DNA of 64,000 bases from Moringa oleifera (Eukaryota > Streptophyta > Magnoliopsida > Brassicales > Moringaceae): assembly GCA_021397835.1 (NCBI GenBank), contig JAJFZO010000855.1, positions 240,001-304,000 on the forward strand, read 5' to 3'. Made by a program: the position numbers and the translations under genes. Every line of letters starts with the position of its first letter. The stretch's first letter is position 1. Of this stretch, positions 50,691-62,859 are shown in pieces. The notes beneath the pieces are model-generated. The model did no database searches and was not told the origin of the DNA. It was given only the letters and a program-made list of their open reading frames with translations.

Positions 50691-52298
50691 ATTAATGAGG
50701 CCTTAGGAACAGGGGTGTCACGCCTTGCCCAGGCTGGCTGTCTGGCTCGCCTGTTGCTCACGGCCAATGATCGTGTCGTCGATCGAGCTGCGCAATGAGT
50801 TCGCCTAGGCAAGCCTGAGCGTCGGGATCTAACCCCACATCCGCCGCCTCGAGGGCCTGCGACGAAGCACTCCGCATGCTCAAAATTCCCCCTAACGATT
50901 TGGCCATCGCGTAGCATGCATCATCGTTAGCTTCGTCGCTCACATTGTCGAGCTTGTATAGCCACATCCCAGCTCATTATCCCATTATTTTTCTCATTTC
51001 GTTGCCCACATTCTTCCCATCGATGAGGCATTGGCAGCAGGGGTGTCGAGGCTGGCCGTGTGGCTCGCTCATTGCTAACGGTCGACGATCATGTCGTTGA
51101 TCACGCTGTGCAACGAGTCCACCTAAGCAAGCCTGGGCGTCAGGGTCCAGCTCTGCATCCGCAGCCTCGAGGGACTTCGATGATGCACTCCGAATGCTCA
51201 AAATCCCCCCAGCGATTTGGCCCTCACGTAGCATGCATCATCGTTAGCTTCGCCGCCCACACCGTCGAGCTTGTATAGCCACATCCAAGCTCATTATCCC
51301 ATTATTTTTCTCATTTCGTTGCCCACATTTTTCCCACTGATGAGGCTTTAGTAGTAGGGGTTCCCAGGCTGCCGTATGACTCGCTCATTGCTAACTGACG
51401 ACGAATGTGTTGTCGATCGCGCTGCGCAGCGAGTCCGCCTAGGAAAGCTTGGGCCTCAGGATTTAGCCCTGCATCTGTCGCCTCGAGGGCCTGCGACGAA
51501 GCACTCCACATGCTCAAACTCCCCCCCGCAATTTGGCCCTAGCGTGGAATGCATCATCATTAGCTTCGTCGCCCACACCGTCGAGTTTGTCTAGCAACAT
51601 CTCAGCTCATTATCCCACAATTTCTCTCGTTTTATTGCCCACGTTTTTCCCATTAATGAGGCCTTAGCAACAGGGGTGTCACACCTTGCCCAGGCTGGTT
51701 GTCTGGCTCGTTTGTTGCTAACAGCCGACGATCGTGTCGTCGATCGAGCTGCGCAATGAGTTCGCCTAGGCAAGCCTGAGCGTCGGGATCTAACCCCACA
51801 TCCGCATCCTCGAGGGCCTGTAACGAAGCACACCGCATGCTCAAAATTCCCCTTAACGATTTGGCCCTCGCGTAGCATTCATCATCGTTAGCTTCGTCAC
51901 CCACATTGTCGAGCTTGTATAGCCACATCCAAGCTCATTATCCCATTATTTTTCTCATTTCGTTGCCCACATTTTTCCCACTGATGAGGCTTTAGTAGCA
52001 GGGGTTCCCAGGCTGCCGTATGACTCGCTCATTGCTAACTGACGATGAATGTGTTGTCGATCGCGCTGCGCAGCGAGTCCGCCTAGGAAAGCCTAGGCCT
52101 CAGGATTTAGCCCTGCATCTGTCGCCTCGAGGGCCTGCGACGAAGCACTCCACATGCTCAAACTCCCCTTAGCGATTTGGCCCACGCGTGGCATGCATCA
52201 TCATTAGCTTCGTCGCCCACACCGTCGAGTTTGTCTAGCAACATCTCAGCTCATTATCCCACAATTTCTCTCGTTTTGTTGCCCACGTTTTTCCCATT

Positions 52299-53259
52299 AA
52301 TGAGGCCTTAGCAACAGGGGTGTCACACCTTGCCCAGGCTGGTTGTCTGGCTCGCTTGTTGCTAACAGCCGACGATCGTGTCGTCGATCGAGCTGCGCAA
52401 TGAGTTCGCCTAGGCAAGCCTGAGCGTCGGGATCTAACCCCACATCCGCCGCCTCGAGGGCCTGCAACGAAGCACACCGCATGCTCAAAATTCCCCCTAA
52501 CGATTTGGCCCTCGCGTAGCATGCATCATCGTTAGCTTCGTCACCCACATTGTCGAGCTTGTATAGCCACATCCCAGCTCATTATCCCATTATTTGTCTC
52601 ATTTCGTTGCCCACATTCTTCCCATCGATGAGGCATTGGCAGCAGGGGTGTCCAGGCTGGCCGTGTGGCTCGCTCATTGCTAACGGTCGACGATCATGTC
52701 GTTGATCGCGCTGCGCAACGAGTCCACCTAAGCAAGCCTGGGCGTCAGGGTCCAGCTCTGCATCCGCAGCCTCGAGGGACTTCGATGATGCACTCCGAAT
52801 GCTCAAAATCCCCCCAGCGATTTGGCCCTCACGTAGCATGCATCATCGTTAGCTTCGCCGCCCACACCGTCGAGCTTGTATAGCCACATCCAAGCTCATT
52901 ATCCCATTATTTTTCTCATTTCGTTGCCCACATTTTTCCCACTGATGAGGCTTTAGTAGCAGGGGTTCCCAGGCTGCCGTATGACTCGCTCATTGCTAAC
53001 TGACGACGAATGTGTTGTCGATCGCGCTGCGCAGCGAGTCCGCCTAGGAAAGCCTGGGCCTCAGGATTTAGCCCTGCATCTGTCGCCTCGAGGGCCTGCG
53101 ACGAAGCACTCCACATGCTCAAACTCCCCTTAGCGATTTGGCCCACGCGTGGCATGCATCATCATTAGCTTCGTCGCCCACACCGTCGAGTTTGTCTAGC
53201 AACATCTCAGCTCATTATCCCACAATTTCTCTCGTTTTGTTGCCAACGTTTTTCCCATT
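52299..53259. repeat. Clean reference copy of the 961-bp trimer (R-P-Q)
   Basis: Three monomers in register with all subtype markers and no suspect indels: R from 52299, P from 52627, Q from 52944, next R at 53260. Useful as the reference unit for this domain. Confidence 0.85.
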
Positions 53260-53844
53260 AATGAGGCCTTAGCAACAGGGGTGTCACACCTTGCCCAGGC
53301 TGGTTGTCTGGCTCGCTTGTTGCTAACAGCTGACAATCGTGTCGTCGATCGAGCTGCGCAATGAGTTCGCCTAGGCAAGCCTGAGCGTCGGGATCTAACC
53401 CCACATCCGCCACCTCGAGGGCCTGCAACGAAGCACACCGCATGCTCAAAATTCCCCCTAACGATTTGGCCCTCGCGTAGCATGCATCATCGTTAGCTTC
53501 GTCACCCACATTGTCGAGCTTGTATAGCCACATCCCAGCTCATTATCCCATTATTTTTCTCATTTCGTTGTCCACATTCTTCCCATCGATGAGGCATTGG
53601 CAGCAGGGGTGTCCAGGCTGGTCGTGTGGCTCGCTCATTGCTAACGGTCGACGATCATGTCGTTGATCGCGCTGCGCAACGAGTCCACCTAAGCAAGCCT
53701 GGGCGTCAGGGTCCAGCTCTGCATCCGCAGCCTCGAGGGACTTCGATGATGCACTCCGAATGCTCAAAATCCCCCCAGCGATTTGGCCCTCACGTAGCAT
53801 GCATCATCGTTAGCTTCGCCGCCCACACCGTCGATCTTGAATAG
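52916..53844. repeat. Block duplicated from 39378-40306 (second copy)
   Basis: Carries the same set of rare variants as 39378-40306 (for example GTTGCCAACG at 53239). It ends at about 53834, where GTCGATCTTGAATAGCC departs and the trimer domain stops. Confidence 0.75.
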
Positions 53845-54866
53845 CCACATCCAAGCTCATTATCCCATTATTTTTCACATTTCGTTGCCCACATTTTTCC
53901 CACCGATGAGGCCTTGGCAGCAGGGGTGCCCAGGCTGGCAGTGTGGCTCGCTCATTGCTAACGGCCGACGGTCATGTCGTCGAAGTCGCTGCGCAACGAG
54001 TCCACCTAGGTAAGCTTGGGCGTCGAGATCCAGCTCCGCATCCGCCTCCTCGAGGGCCTGCGATGAAGCACTCCAAATGCTCAAAATCCCCCCAGCGATT
54101 TGGCCCTCACATACCATGCATCATCGTTAGCTTCACCGCCCACACCGTCGAGCTTGCGTAGCCACATCCTAGCTCATTATCCCACGATTTTTATCTTTAC
54201 GTTGCCTACATTTTTCCCACTGATGAGGCCTTGGCAGCAGGGGTGCCCAGGTTGGCCGTGTGGCTCGCTCATTGCTAACGGCCGACGATCATGTCGTCGA
54301 TCGCGCTGCACAATGATTCCGCCTAGGCAAGCCTGAGTGTCGGGATCCAACCCCATGTTTGCCTTCTCGAGGGCCTGTGACGAAGTACTCCGCTTGCTCG
54401 AAATTCCCCCCAAAGATTTGTCCCTCACGTAGCATGCATCATGGTTAGCTTCGCCGCCCACACCGTCGAGCTTGTGTAGCTACATCCCAGCTCATTATCC
54501 CACGATTTTTCTCATTTCGTTGCCCACGTCTTTCCCACCAATGAGGCCTTGGCAGCAGGGGTGTCACGCCTTGCCCAGGCTGGCCGTGTGGCTCGCCCAT
54601 TGCTAACGGCCGACGATTGTGTCGTCGATCGCGCTGCGCAACGTGTCCGCCCAGGAAAGCCTGGGCGTTGGGATCTAGCCTCGCATCCGCCGTGTCGAGG
54701 GCCTGCGACAAAGCACTCAGCATGCTAAAAATCCCCCCAGCGATTTGGCCCTCACGTATCATGCATCATCGTTAGTTTTGCCACCCACACCGTCAAGCTT
54801 GTGTAGCCACATCCCAGCTCATTTTCCCACGACTGTTCTCATTTCATTGCCCACGTTTTTCCCATC

Positions 54867-57781
54867 GATGAGGCCTTGGCAGCAGATGTGTCACCCTTTG
54901 CCCAGGCTGGCTGTCTGGCTCGCTTGTTTCTAACTGCCGACGATCGTGTCCTCGATCGCGCTGCGCAACGAGTCCGCCTAGGCAAGCCTGAGCATCGGGA
55001 TCCAACCCCACATCCGCCGCCTCGAGGGCCTGCGACGAAGCACTTCGCATGCTCAAAATTCTCCCTAACGATTTGGCCCTCGCGTAGCATGCATCATCGT
55101 TAGCTTCGTCGCCCACACTGTCGAGCTTGCATAGCCACATCCCAGCTCATTATCCCATTATTTTTCTCAATTCGTTGCCCACATTTTTCCCATCGATGAG
55201 GCCTTGGCAGTAGGGGTGCCCAGGCTGGCCGTGTGGCTCGCTCATTGCTAACGGCCGACGATCATGTCGTCGATCGCGCTGTGCAACGAGTCCACCTAGG
55301 TAAGCCTGGGCGTCGGGATCCAGCTCTGCCTCCGCTGCCTCGAGGGCCTGCGATGAAGCACTCAGCATGCTCAAAATCCCCGCAGCGATTTGGCCCTCAC
55401 GTAGCATGCATCATCGTTAGCTTCGCCGCCCACACCGTCGAACTTGTATAGCCACATCCCAGCTCATTATCCCACAATTTCTCTCGTTTCGTTGCCAACG
55501 TTTTTCCCACCGATGAGGCCTTAGCAACAGGGGTGTCACGCCTTACCTAGGCTGGCTGTCTGGCTCTCTTGTTTCTAACGGCTAATGATCGTGTCGTCAA
55601 TCGCGCTGCATATCGAGTCCGCCTAGACAAGCCTGGGCATCGAGATCCAGCCCTGCATTTCTCGCCTCGAGAGCCTGCGATGAAGCACTCCGCATGCTCA
55701 AAATCCCCCCAGCGATTTGGCCCTGGCGTAGCATACATCATCGTTAGCGTCGTCGCCCACACCGTCGAGTTAGTGTAGCCACATCCCAGCTCATTATCCC
55801 ACAATTTCTCTCGTTTCATTGCCCACGTTTTTTCCACCGATGAGGCCTTAGCAACTGGGGTGTCACGCCTTGCCCATGCTGGCTGTCTGGCTCGCTTGTT
55901 GCTAACGGCCCACGATCATGTCGTCGATCACGCTACGCAATGAGTCCGCCTAGGCAACCTTGAGCGTCGGGATCCAACCCCACATCCGTCGCCCCAAGGG
56001 CCTGTGACAAAGCACTCCATATGCTCGAAATTCCCCCCAACGATTTGGCCCTCGCGTAGCTTGCATCATTGTTAGCTTCGCCGCCTACAGCATCGAGCTT
56101 CTGTAGCCACATCCCAGCTCATTATCCCACGATTTTTCTCATTTAGTTGCCCACATTTTTCCCACCGATGAGGCCTTGGCAGCAGCGGTGCCCAAGCTGG
56201 CCGTGTGGCTTGCTCATTGCTAATGGCCGATGATCATGTCGTCGATCGCGCTGCGCAACGAGTCCGCCTAGATAAGCCTTGGTGTCGGGATCTAACCCCA
56301 CATCCGTCGCCTCAAGGGCCTGTGACGAAGCACTCCGCATGTTTAAAATCCCCCCAGCGATTTGGCCCTCACGTAGCATGTATCATCATTAGCTTCGCCG
56401 CCCACACCGTCGAGCTTGTGTAGCTACATCCAAGCTCATTATCCCATGATTTTTCTCATTTCGTTGCCCACGTTTTTCCCACTCATGAGGCCTTGGCAGC
56501 AGGGGTGTCACGCCTTGCCCAGGCTGGCCGTGTGGCTCGCTTGTTCCTAACGACCGACGATAGTGTCGTCTATCGTGCTACGCAACGAGTCCGCCTACGC
56601 AAGCCTAAGCGTCAGGATCTAGCCCTGCAACCGCCACCTCGAGGGCCTGCGACGAAGCACTCCGCATGCTGAAAATCCCCCCAACGATTTGGGCCTCGCG
56701 TAGCCTGCATCATCGTTAGCTTCGTCTCCCACACCGTCGAACTTCTGTAGCCACATCCCAGATCATTTTTCCATGATTTTTCTCATTTAGTTGCCCACAT
56801 TTTTCCCACCGATAAGGCCTTGGCAGCAGGGGTGCCCAAGCTGGCCGTGTAGCTTGCTCATTGCTAATGGCCGACGATCATGTCGTCGATCACGCTGCGC
56901 AACGAGTCCGCCTAGATAAGCCTTGGTGTCGGGATCTAACCCCACATCCGTCGTCTCGAGGGCCTGTGACGAAGCACTCCGCATGTTTAAAATCCCCCCA
57001 GCGATTTGGCCCTCACGTAGCATGTATCATCGTTAGCTTCGTCGCCCACACCGTCGAGCTTGTGTAGCCACATCCCAGCTCATTATCCCACGATTTTTCT
57101 CATTTCATTGCCTATGTTTTTCCCATCGATGAGGCCTTGGCAGCAGGGGTGTCACGCCTTTCCCAAGCTGGCCCTGTGGCTCGCTCATTGCTAACGGCCG
57201 ACGATAGTGTCGTCGATCGTGCTGCGCGACGGGTCCGCCTAGGCAAGCCTGGGCATCGGGATCCTTCCCTGCATCCTCTGCTTCGAGGGCCTACGACGAA
57301 GCACTCCGCATGCACAAAATCCTCTCAGTGATTTGGCCCTCGTGCAGCATGCATCATCGTTAGCTTCATCACCCACACTGTCGAATTTGCCCAGCTACAT
57401 CCTAGGTCATTATTGCAATATTTCTCTCGTTTCGTTGCCCATGTTTTTCTCACCGATGAGGCCTTAGCAACTGGGTTGTCACGCCTTGCCCAGGCTGGCT
57501 ATCTGGCTCGCTTGTTCTTAACGGCCGACGATAGTGTCATCGATCACACTGCGCAACGAGTCCGCCTACGCAAGTCTAAGCGTCAGGATCCAGCCCCGCA
57601 TCCGTCGCCTCGAGGGCCTGCGACGAAGCACTCCGCATGCTGAAAATCACCCTAACGATTTGGGCCTCACGTATCATGCATCATCGTTAGTTTCGCCGCC
57701 CACACCGTCAAGCTTGTGTAGCCACATCCCAGCTCATTTTCCCACGATTGTTCTCATTTCATTGCCCACGTTTTTCCCATC
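54867..57781. repeat. Nine-monomer repeat of 2915 bp, first copy
   Basis: Begins at the monomer with GCAGCAGATGTGTCACCC. Monomers at about 54839, 55150 and 55569 recur exactly 2915 bp downstream. Within this copy a two-monomer block is doubled: the short-class monomer at 56143-56423 recurs at 56787-57067 (644 bp). Confidence 0.7.
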
Positions 57782-60300
57782 GATGAGGCCTTGGCAGCAG
57801 ATGTGTCACGCCTTGCCCAGGCTGGCTGTCTGGCTCGCTTGTTCCTAACTGCCGACGATCGTTTCGTCGATCGTGCTGCGCAACGAGTCCGCCTAGGCAA
57901 GCCTGAGCGTCGGGATCCAACCCCACATCTGCCGCCTCGAGGGCCTGCGACGAAGCACTCTGCATGCTCAAAATTCTCCCTAACGATTTGGCCTTTGCGT
58001 AGCATGCATCATCGTTAGCTTCGCCGCCCACACCGTCGAGCTTGTATAGCCACGTCCCAGCTCATTATCCCATTATTTTTCTTATTTCGTTGCCCACATT
58101 TTTCCCATCGATGAGGCCTTGGCAGCAGGGGTGCCCAGGATGGCCGTGTGGCTCGCTCATTGCTAACGGCCGACGATTATGTCGTCGATCGCGCTGTGCA
58201 ACGAGTCCACCTAGGCAAGCCTGGGCGTCGGGATCCACTTCTGCCTCCGCCACCTCGAGGGCCTGCGACGAAGCACTCAGCATGCTCAAAATTCCCGCAG
58301 CGATTTGGCCCTCACGTAGCATGCATCATCGTTAGCTTCGTCGCCTACACCGTCGAGCTTGTATAGCCACATCCCAGCTCTTTATCCCATAATTTCTCTC
58401 GTTTCGTTGCCCACATTTTTCCCACCGATGAGGCCTTAGCAACAGGGGTGTCACACCTTGCCTAGGCTGGCTGTCTGGCTCTCTTGTTTCTAATGGCTGA
58501 TGATCATGTCATCGATCGCGCTGCACAACGAGTCCGCCTAGGCAAGCCTGGGCATCGGGATCCAGCCCTGCATTCCCCGCCTGGAGAGCCTGCGATGAAG
58601 CACTCTGCATGCTCAAAATCCCCCCAGCGATTTGGCCCTCACGTAGCATGCATCATCGTTAGCGTCGTCGCCCACACCGTCGAGTTAGTGTAGCCACATC
58701 CCAGCTCATTATCCCACAATTTCTCTCGTTTCATTGCCCACGTTTTTCCCATCGATGAGGCCTTAGCAATAGGGGTGTCACGCCTTGCCCATGCTGGCTG
58801 TCTAGCTCGCTTGTTGCTAACGGCCCACGATCGTGTCGTCAATCACGCTACGCAATGAGTCCGCCTAGGCAACCCTGAGCGTCGGGATCCAACCCCACAT
58901 CCGTCGCCCCAAGGGCCTGTGACGAAGCACTCCGTATGCTCGAAATTCCCCCCAACGATTTGGCCCTCGCGTAGCTTGCATCATCGTTAGCTTCGCCGCC
59001 CACAGCGTCGAGCTTGTGTAGCCACATCCTGGCTCATTATCCCACGATTTTTCTCATTTAGTTGCCCACATTTTTCCCACCGATGAGGTCTTGGCAGCAG
59101 GGGTGCCCAAGCTGGCCGTGTGGCTTGCTCATTGTTAATGGTCGACGATCATGTCGTCGATCACGCTGCGCAACGAGTCCGCCTAGATAAGACTTGGTGT
59201 CGGGATCTAACCCCACATCCGTCGCCTCGAGGGCCTGTGATGAAGCACTCCGCATGTTTAAAATCCCCCCAGCGATTTGGCCCTCGTGTAGCATGTATCA
59301 TCGTTAGCTTCGCCGCCCACACCGTCGAGCTTGTGTAGCCACATCCCAGCTCATTGTCCCATGATTTTTCTCATTTCATTGCCTATGCTTTTCCCATCGA
59401 TGAGGCCTTGGCAGCAGGGGTGTCACGCCTTTCCCAAGCTGGCCGTGTGGCTCGCTCATTGCTAACGGCCGACGATAGTGTCGTCGATCGTACTGCGCGA
59501 CAGGTCTGCCTAGGCAAGCCTGGGCATCAGGATCCTTCCCTGCATCCACCGCTTCGAGGGGCTGCGATGGAGCACTCCGCATGCACAAAATCCCCTCAGC
59601 GATTTGGCCCTCGTGTAGCATGCATCATCGTTAGCTTCGCCGCCCACACCGTCGAATTTGTCTAGCTACATCCTAGCTCATTATCGCAATATTTCTCTCG
59701 TTTCATTGCCCATATTTTTCTCACCGATGAGGCCTTAGCAACTGGGTTGTCACGCCTTGCCCAGGCTGGCTCTCTGGCTCGCTTGTTCCTAACGGCCGAC
59801 GATAGTGTCGTCGATCACACTGCGCAACAAGTCCGCCTATGCAAGCCTAAGCGTCAGGATCCAGCCCCGCATCCGCCTCCTCGAGGGCCTGCGACGAAGC
59901 AGTCCGCATGCTGAAAATCCCCCCAACGATTTGGGCCTCGCGTAGCCTGCATCATCATTAGCTTTGCCACCCACACCGTCGAGCTTCTGTAGCCACATCC
60001 CAGATCATTTTTCCATGATTTTACTCATTTCGTTGCCCAAGATTTTCCCATCGATGAGGGCTTGGCAGCAGGGGTGTCGTCCATCGTGCTGTGCAACGAG
60101 TCCGCCAAGGCAAGCCTGGGCATCGAGATCCTTCCTTGCATCTGCCGCTTTGAGGGCCTGCGACGAACCACTCCGCATGCACAAAATTCTCCCTAACGAT
60201 TTGGCCCTCGCGTAGCATGCATCATCGTTAGCTTCGTCGCCCATAATGTCGAGCTTGTATAGCCACATCCCAGCTCATTATCTCATTATTTTTCTCATTT
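57782..60300. repeat. Nine-monomer repeat, second and shortened copy
   Basis: The same order as the first copy, but the doubled 644-bp block is present only once (59058-59338), so later markers shift to a displacement of 2271 bp. The copy ends in a monomer with an internal deletion at about 60073-60080. Confidence 0.65.
60050..60110. repeat. Monomer with internal deletion
   Basis: GCAGCAGGGGTGTC is followed at once by GTCCATCGTGCTGTGC. The segment from CACGCCTTGCC through GACGATAGT, about 80 bp, is missing, with GTGTC present at both ends of the deleted stretch. Confidence 0.75.
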
Positions 60301-60629
60301 CGTTACCCACATTTTTCCCACCGATGAGGCCTTGGCAGCAGGGGTGCCCATGTTAGCCGTATGGCTCGCTCATTGCAAACGGCCGACGATCATGTCGTCG
60401 ATCGCACTGCACAACGAGTCCGCCTATGCAAGCCTGAGCGTCAGGATGCAACCCCATGTTCGCCTTCTCGAGGGCCTGTGACGAAGTACTCCGCTTGCTC
60501 GAAATTCCCCAAGCGATTTGGCCCTCACGTAGCATGCATCATCGTTAGCTTCGCCGCCCACACCGTCGAGCTTGTATCGCCACATCCAAGCTCATTATCC
60601 CATCATTTTTCTCATTTCATTAACCACAT

Positions 60630-62575
60630 TTTTCCCACCGATGAGGCCTTGGCAGCAGGGGTGCCCAGGCTGGCCATGTGGCTCGCTCATTGCTAATGGC
60701 CGACGATCATGTCGTCGAACGCACTGCGTAACGAGTCCACCTAGGAAAGCCTGGGCGTCGGGATCTAGCTCCGCGTCCGCCGCCTCGAGGGCCTACGATG
60801 AAGCACTCCGAATGCTCAAAATCCCCCTAGCGATTTAGCCCTCACCTAGCATGCATCATCGTTAGCTTCGCCGCCCACACCGTCGAGCTTGCGTAGCCAC
60901 ATCCCAGCTCATTATCCCACGATTTTTCTCATTTCGTTACCCACATTTTTTCCACTGATGAGGCCTTGGCAGTAGGGGTGCCCAGGCTGGCCGTGTGGCT
61001 CGCTCATTGCTAACGGTCGACGATCATGTCGTCGATCGCGCTGCGCAAGGAGTCCGCCAAGGCAAGCATGAGCGTCAGTATCCAAGCCCATGTTCGCCTT
61101 CTCGACGGGCCCGTGACGAAGTACTCCGCTTGCTCGAAATTCTCCCCAACAATTTGGCCCTCGCGTAGCATGCATCATCGTTAGCTTCGCCGCCCATACC
61201 ATCGAGCTTGTGTAGCCACATCCCAGCTCATTATCCCACGATGTTTCTTATTTCGTTGCCCACGTCTTTCCCACCGATGAGTCCTTGGCAGCAGGGGTGT
61301 CACGCCTTGCCCAGGCTGGCCGTGTGGCTCGCTCATTGCTAACGGCCGACGATTGTGTCGTCGATCGCGCTGCGCAACGAGTCCGCCCAGGGAAGCCTGG
61401 GCGTTGGGATCCAGCCCTGTATCCGCTGCCTCGAGGGCCTGCGACGAAGCACTCAGCATGCTAAAAATCCCCCCAGCGATATGGCCCTCACGTATCATGC
61501 ATCATCGTTAGTTTCGCCACCCACACCGTCAAGCTTGTGTAGCCACATCCCAGCTCATTATCCCACGATTGTTCTCATTTCATTGCCCACATTTTTCCCA
61601 TTGATGAGGCCTTGGCAGCAGATTTGTCACGCTTTGCCCAGGCTGGCTGTCTGGCTCGCTTGTTTCTAACTGTCGATGATCGTGTCGTCGATCGTGCTGT
61701 GCAACGAGTCCACCTAAGCAAGCCTGGGCGTCAAGATCCAGCTCCGCATCCGCAGCTTCGAGGGCCTGCGATGATGCACTCCGAATGCTCAAAATCCCCC
61801 CAGCGATTTGGCCCTCACGTAGCATGCATCATCGTTAGCTTCGTAGCCCACACCGTCGAGCTTATATAGCCACATCCAAGCTCATTATCCCACGATTTTT
61901 CTCATTTCGTTGCCCACATTTTTCCCTCTGATGAGGCCTTGGCAGCAGGGGTGCCTAGGCTGGCCGTGTGGCTTGCTCATTGCTAACGGCCGACGATCAT
62001 GTCGTCGATCGCGCTGCGCAAGGAGTCCGCTAAGGCAAGCCTGAGCGTCGGTATCCAAGCCCACGTTCGCCTTCTCGACGGGCCCGTGACGAAGTACTCC
62101 GCTTGCTCGAAATTCCCCCCAACAATTTGGCCCTCGCGTAGCATGCATCATCGTTAGCTTCGCCGCCCACACCATTGAGCTTGTGTAGCCACATCCCAGC
62201 TCAATATCCCATGATTTTTCTTATTTCGTTGCCCACGTCTTTCTCACCGATGAGTCCTTGCCAGCAGGGGTGTCATGCCTTCCCAGGCTGGCCGTGTGGC
62301 TCGCTCATTGCTAATGGTCGACGATTGTGTCGTCGATCGCGCTGCTCAACGAGTCCGCCTAGGGAAGCCTGGGCATTGGGATCCAGCCCTGCATCCGCCA
62401 CCTCGAGGGCCTGTGACGAAGCACTCAGCATGCTAAAAATCCCCTCAGCGATATGGCCCTCACGTATCATGCATCATCGTTAGTTTCACCACCCACACCG
62501 TCAAGCTTGTGTAGCCACATCCCAGCTCATTATCCCACGATTGTTCTCATTTCATTGCCCACATTTTTTCCATCG
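60630..62575. repeat. Trimer repeat of ~972 bp, two copies
   Basis: The monomer containing CTTCTCGACGGGCCCGTGAC at about 61096 recurs about 973 bp downstream at about 62070. The following ones (GGGAAGCCTGGGC; CATCCGCAGCTTCGAGGG) recur in the same order. GATGAGGCC anchors at 61603 and 62575 give 972 bp. Confidence 0.7.
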
Positions 62576-62859
62576 ATGAGGCCTTGGCAGCAGATGTGTC
62601 ACGCTTTGCCCAGGCTGCTGTCTGGCTCGCTTGTTTCTAACTGTTGATGATCGTGTCGTCGATCGCGCTGCGCAACGAGTCCACCTAAGCAAGCCTGGGC
62701 GTCAGGATCCAGCTCCGCATCCGCAGCTTCGAGGGCCCGCGATGATGCACTCCGAATGCTCAAAATTCCCCCAACGATTTGGCCCTCACGTAGCATGCAT
62801 CATCGTTAGCTTCGTCGCCCACACAGTCGAGCTTATATAGCCACATCAAAGCTCATTAT

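Larger units (their letters stand above)
36480..53840. repeat. Satellite domain 4: three-monomer higher-order repeat (P-Q-R, 961 bp)
   Basis: Three monomer subtypes alternate. P has CCCATCGATGAGGCATTGG, GGGTGTCCAGGCTGG and CTCGAGGGACTTCGATGATG. Q has ACTGATGAGGCTTTAGTAG, GGTTCCCAGGCTGCCG and CTGACGACGAATGTGTTGTC. R has CCATTAATGAGGCCTTAGC, CTGGTTGTCTGGCTCGC and GATCGAGCTGCGCAATGAG. Anchors give R to P 328, P to Q 317 and Q to R 316, a period of 961 bp that recurs for example at 42596/43557 and 52235/53196. The regular order is broken where R is missing (about 38030), where P is missing (about 51930), and where a different monomer is inserted (about 41960-42300 and 46540-47090). Confidence 0.88.

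Noticed and set aside
61855..61875. TATATA-like sequence (CTTATATAGCC) as a Pol I or Pol II promoter
   Set aside because: It is a local variant of the common CTTGTATAGCC segment, without the GGG context of plant rDNA promoters, and occurs in few monomers.
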